Source of the DNA: a bacterium
GTDB lineage: Bacteria; Patescibacteriota; Microgenomatia; UBA1400; PJMF01
Length of the DNA stretch: 7,721 bases
Assembly (NCBI GenBank): GCA_017431585.1
Contig: JAFRKU010000085.1
Coordinates: 1 to 7,721 of the forward strand
Direction of reading: 5' to 3'
Below the pieces are notes generated by a model. That model did not search any database. It had not been told where the DNA came from and saw only the letters and a list, made by a program, of their open reading frames with translations. Each line of letters opens with the position of its first letter. Position 1 is the first letter of the stretch. Position numbers and translations under genes: made by a program. Below are positions 5,529 to 7,721 of the stretch, piece after piece.

Positions 5529-6605
5529 ATGCCAAACAAAAAATCTACCAAGGACACCACGTCCGAAAAGAAAGAAAAGACGGAAAAAGCCGCTAAAGCC
5601 GAAACCAAAAAGGTTGCAGCCAAGGTGGACGTCGTCGAGCAAGCCAAAAAAGAATTGGCTAAATTGGAAGCCGAGCAAAAAAACAAAACTGCCACCGAGA
5701 AATTCCCGTGGGGCGTTTTCTGCGGCGGTGTCATTCTCACCCTCGCGGTCATGCTCATCGGCGGTAAAATTATGGACATGCTCACCGCCAATCGTCTGGC
5801 GGCCAAGTTGCCTTCCATCGTCAAACCTTTAGGTGGCGACATGGAACTCGACAGCATTTCCCAGCCGAAAGTGGCCGGCAAAGTGTACAGTTTTGACATC
5901 AAATTCGCCGATTACGACGAATCTTTCACCAGCTACATCACTGGCGATAGCAAATGGTTTTTCACCACTGGCTACGATGTGGCCGAGTTGCTCGAGCAAA
6001 TTGCGGCCGAATCCGACGGTTCCAGCAAGCAAACCTACACCTGTGAGACGCTCAGCAAGACGGACAATCCCACCTTGGATATCTACGTCTCCTCTGACTG
6101 TCACTATTGCCGCGATGCTGAGGTAGAATTTGCTTCCGCCGTCCAGCAAGTGCCCGCCTTAGGTGACCACATGCGCTTGCACTACGCTGGCCGTTTGGAC
6201 GCCGATGGTGCCGTGGTCTCTTGGCTCAGCTCCACGCCCAATGAATACGCCACCGAAAACATTCGCCAGGCGTGTATCCAAAGCGAGCAACACGATAGCT
6301 TCTGGACCTACATTGGCTGTATGGGCGCCGGCGGCGAAAGCGAGACTTGTTTGAGCCAAGCTGGTGTTAATCGAGCCAACCTAAACGCCTGTATGAACGA
6401 CGACAGCCGCGGTAAAGCTCTGGTCGCTGCCGATATCGCCATGACCGAAAGTCTGGCTATCACCGGTACACCCAGCTTTTTTGTCAATAACACCGAAGCT
6501 GTCTCCGACATCGATTTCGGCGGCCGTGTGCCTGAGTCCTACAAGCAAATCGTCTGCTGTGCCAGCAGCCAGCAAGCGGATTTCTGTAGCCAAACGCTCA
6601 AATAA
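5529..6605 (+). CDS. Membrane-anchored DsbA-like thioredoxin-fold protein
   Basis: This 358-aa protein is a probable thiol oxidoreductase that makes or reshuffles disulfides outside the membrane. Residues 1-58 form a Lys/Glu/Ala-rich cytoplasmic, probably coiled-coil segment. One membrane helix lies at about 61-80, so the rest is outside. The domain starting near 180 has LDIYVSSDCHYC, with the CxxC active site CHYC at 191-194. A helical insertion follows, then ITGTPSFFVNN (311-321) with the cis-proline at 315, the DsbA/thioredoxin-fold signature. Ten cysteines lie outside the membrane (172, 191, 194, 249, 264, 274, 288, 343, 344, 353), far more than the active site needs, so internal structural disulfides are likely. 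The ATG at 5529 is forced by an in-frame TGA at 5514. No DsbB/VKOR partner is in the window. The fold is confident; whether it acts as oxidase or isomerase is not known. Confidence 0.85.
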   Translation: MPNKKSTKDTTSEKKEKTEKAAKAETKKVAAKVDVVEQAKKELAKLEAEQKNKTATEKFPWGVFCGGVILTLAVMLIGGKIMDMLTANRLAAKLPSIVKPLGGDMELDSISQPKVAGKVYSFDIKFADYDESFTSYITGDSKWFFTTGYDVAELLEQIAAESDGSSKQTYTCETLSKTDNPTLDIYVSSDCHYCRDAEVEFASAVQQVPALGDHMRLHYAGRLDADGAVVSWLSSTPNEYATENIRQACIQSEQHDSFWTYIGCMGAGGESETCLSQAGVNRANLNACMNDDSRGKALVAADIAMTESLAITGTPSFFVNNTEAVSDIDFGGRVPESYKQIVCCASSQQADFCSQTLK

Positions 6606-6631
6606 CACCGCGCCATTCATCTGATTTCATC

Positions 6632-6657
6632 GCTCCCCCTCTTTGAGGGGGAGCTTT
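6632..6657 (+). terminator. Rho-independent terminator of the DsbA-like gene
   Basis: A perfect 10-bp stem, GCTCCCCCTC / GAGGGGGAGC, closes a TTT loop and is followed by a short T run. It lies 26 nt after the stop codon and insulates rplU. Confidence 0.88.
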
Positions 6658-6683
6658 GGTCAAAATTCCCTCTCAAAATACCA

Positions 6684-6703
6684 AAAACTGTGGTATAATA
6701 CCC
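6684..6703 (+). promoter_or_regulatory. rplU promoter, extended -10, predicted leaderless
   Basis: AAAACTGTGGTATAATACCC is identical to bases 1051-1070 before tuf. TATAAT is at 6694-6699 with TGG before it; no clear -35 is seen. The expected start is 6706-6707 and the rplU ATG begins at 6707, so the message should have essentially no leader. Confidence 0.75.
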
Positions 6704-6706
6704 CTT

Positions 6707-7018
6707 ATGAAATACGCAATCATTAAATTACAAGGTAAACAGTATCGCGTCAGCGCCGGCGACAAATTGACCGTCGACTTGCTGGCTACCCCCGCCGGTG
6801 AGCAACTCACCGTCAGCGACGTGCTTTTGGTCGCCGATGGCGACCAGGTTCAAGTCGGCACGCCTTTGGTCAAAGGTGCCAGCGTCACTCTCAAAGTCAT
6901 CGAAAGTGGCAAAGACGCCAAAATCGACGTTTTCAAATATAAATCCAAATCCAAATACCGCAAATCCCACGGCCATCGCCAACGCATCACCAATGTCGAG
7001 GTGGTAAAAATTGCTTGA
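6707..7018 (+). CDS. rplU: 50S ribosomal protein L21
   Basis: This protein of the large ribosomal subunit binds 23S rRNA. At 103 aa it has the usual length. The N-terminus MKYAIIKLQGKQYRV is the family start pattern, and the basic C-terminal stretch KYRKSHGHRQRIT with the GHRQ core (91-94) is the L21 signature. The reading frame is open back to 6656, but that extension would translate through the promoter, so 6707 is chosen. There is no Shine-Dalgarno, in keeping with a leaderless message. The usual partner rpmA (L27) does not follow; a methyltransferase gene does, and a hairpin overlaps the stop codon. The stop is TGA followed directly by TAA. Confidence 0.97.
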   Translation: MKYAIIKLQGKQYRVSAGDKLTVDLLATPAGEQLTVSDVLLVADGDQVQVGTPLVKGASVTLKVIESGKDAKIDVFKYKSKSKYRKSHGHRQRITNVEVVKIA

Positions 7019-7034
7019 TAAATCAAGCAATTTT
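7007..7034. terminator. Terminator hairpin overlapping the rplU stop codon
   Basis: AAAATTGCTTGA and TCAAGCAATTTT form a perfect 12-bp stem with a TAAA loop. The stop TGA (7016-7018) is inside the left arm. The A-run and T-run at the two ends let it work in both directions, but the stem is AT-rich, so read-through into the next gene is likely. Confidence 0.7.
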
Positions 7035-7041
7035 AACGGTT

Positions 7042-7058
7042 GCTAGAAAGGTACTAGC
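7042..7058 (+). promoter_or_regulatory. Small hairpin presenting the Shine-Dalgarno of the methyltransferase
   Basis: GCTAG (7042-7046) and CTAGC (7054-7058) flank AAAGGTA, so the AAAGG ribosome site sits in the loop, 7 nt before the GTG at 7059. Such a stem would leave the site accessible and could hold it apart from the terminator hairpin just upstream. Confidence 0.4.
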
Positions 7059-7721
7059 GTGACAGAATTATTATTTCAATCAGGGACCAATCGTCAGCTC
7101 TCGCTCGCCGAGTTGCAAGCCGTTTTTGGCTCCCGGCTCCAGTCGCTCAGTCCGGATTTCGCTTGCCTGCCGGTCGGCGAGTCCGCCGACCCCGCGCTTG
7201 CCAGTCGCTACCAAGCGATTTTAGGCGGCACGCCCAAAATCGCCACCCCCTTTGACGCCTTGCCAATTAATGCGACCGATGATCAAATTATTAATAATTT
7301 GTGCAAATTTTTTACTCAAACCGACGCGCACAAGGTGTGGCTATGTCTGGCGGATTGGCGCCACGACGGCGTGCCCCCTCTTTCCCTGACCGACCTCAAG
7401 CAAGCGCTCACCGCCGCCGGTTTGTCCGTCCGCTTCAGCCAAACTCCGCGCCACGGTGCCGGCGCCGCCCTGCTCACCCACCGCTCCCGCCTCCAAGAAA
7501 TCCAACTCATTCCCGCCGGTCAGAGGCTGCTGCTGGCTCGCACGCTCACTGCCCAAAACATCGACGACTGGACGCTTCGTGACCGCGCCAAACCCTACGC
7601 CGACCACCGCAAAGGCATGCTCCCGCCCAAATTGGCCCGCATCATGGTTAACTTAGCCCTCGGTGAGCAAGTTTTAGCCGATAAACCAGCGTTTTCCCTC
7701 TATGACCCCTTTTGTGGCACC
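7059..7721 (+). CDS. TRM11-like SAM-dependent RNA methyltransferase (5' part)
   Basis: This is probably a tRNA (guanine-N2) methyltransferase of the TRM11/TrmG10 type or a close relative. 221 codons are present; the frame runs off the window end. The N-terminus has LSLAELQAVFG (14-24) and RYQAILGGTPKIA (50-62), the pattern of this family's ferredoxin-like start, followed by a THUMP-like region (about 65-160). The catalytic domain opens with DWTLRDRAKPYADHRKGMLPPKLARIMVNLA-type sequence (170-200), where D-R...P..GM.PPKLA is motif X of the family. The last residues, LYDPFCGT (214-221), are the start of the SAM-binding motif I. The catalytic motif IV (N/D-PPY) lies beyond the window. The GTG start has a good Shine-Dalgarno (AGAAAGG, 7045-7051). 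No separate promoter is seen, so it is probably read through from rplU. Confidence 0.87.
   Translation, partial: MTELLFQSGTNRQLSLAELQAVFGSRLQSLSPDFACLPVGESADPALASRYQAILGGTPKIATPFDALPINATDDQIINNLCKFFTQTDAHKVWLCLADWRHDGVPPLSLTDLKQALTAAGLSVRFSQTPRHGAGAALLTHRSRLQEIQLIPAGQRLLLARTLTAQNIDDWTLRDRAKPYADHRKGMLPPKLARIMVNLALGEQVLADKPAFSLYDPFCGT

Noticed and set aside
6656..6706. 17-residue N-terminal extension of L21
   Set aside because: It would translate through the promoter and terminator tail, and the canonical L21 N-terminus begins at 6707.
7007..7020. UGA as a sense codon
   Set aside because: L21 ends TGA-TAA, so that site is uninformative by itself, but no in-frame UGA occurs in any other gene here and glycine is coded by GGN throughout.

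Overview
The window reads as a bacterial chromosome segment with compact, mostly single-gene or two-gene transcription units. It probably comes from a Saccharibacteria/Patescibacteria (CPR)-like or otherwise deep-branching Gram-positive-type organism. That assignment is inference. It rests on three things: a secreted protein whose C-terminal part has the 'DFG...VTTNAAHGY...PGDYQTTVVYTITA' style common in Patescibacteria surface proteins, its pairing with a DUF916-like anchored protein, and a tuf gene and an rplU gene that stand outside their usual operons. UGA appears only as a stop and Gly is coded by GGN, so there is no sign of the UGA=Gly code of Gracilibacteria/SR1. No tRNA, rRNA, CRISPR array or mobile element is visible.

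Layout. The minus-strand 5' part of a D-Ala-D-Ala ligase (1-725, cut by the window edge) diverges from elongation factor Tu (1112-2302) across a non-coding region of about 385 bases that holds the promoters of both. A strong hairpin terminator (2329-2352) ends tuf. A near-consensus promoter (2398-2426) then drives a two-gene operon. The first gene is a 560-aa secreted, six-cysteine surface protein (2469-4151). The second is a DUF916/WxL-interacting-like protein with a signal peptide, a C-terminal membrane anchor and a charged cytoplasmic tail (4187-5206). A hairpin (5230-5252) follows, then a 322-base non-coding stretch with unusual structure: a nested inverted-repeat element (5279-5341) containing a perfect 14-bp palindrome, and a pair of 11-nt direct repeats just upstream of a -10-like box. 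Next come a membrane-anchored DsbA-like thiol oxidoreductase (5529-6605), a terminator, ribosomal protein L21 (6707-7018) from an apparently leaderless promoter, and the first 221 codons of a TRM11-like RNA methyltransferase (7059 to the window end).

How the genes fit together. Ddl makes the D-Ala-D-Ala dipeptide of peptidoglycan. The surface protein and the DUF916-like protein look like a minimal surface-display pair that binds or decorates that wall. The DsbA-like protein next door is a natural candidate to form the three possible disulfides of the surface protein (inference from cysteine counts and proximity). EF-Tu, L21 and the methyltransferase are translation genes. tuf and rplU share an identical 20-base promoter core, which suggests co-regulation by a common extended -10 promoter class.
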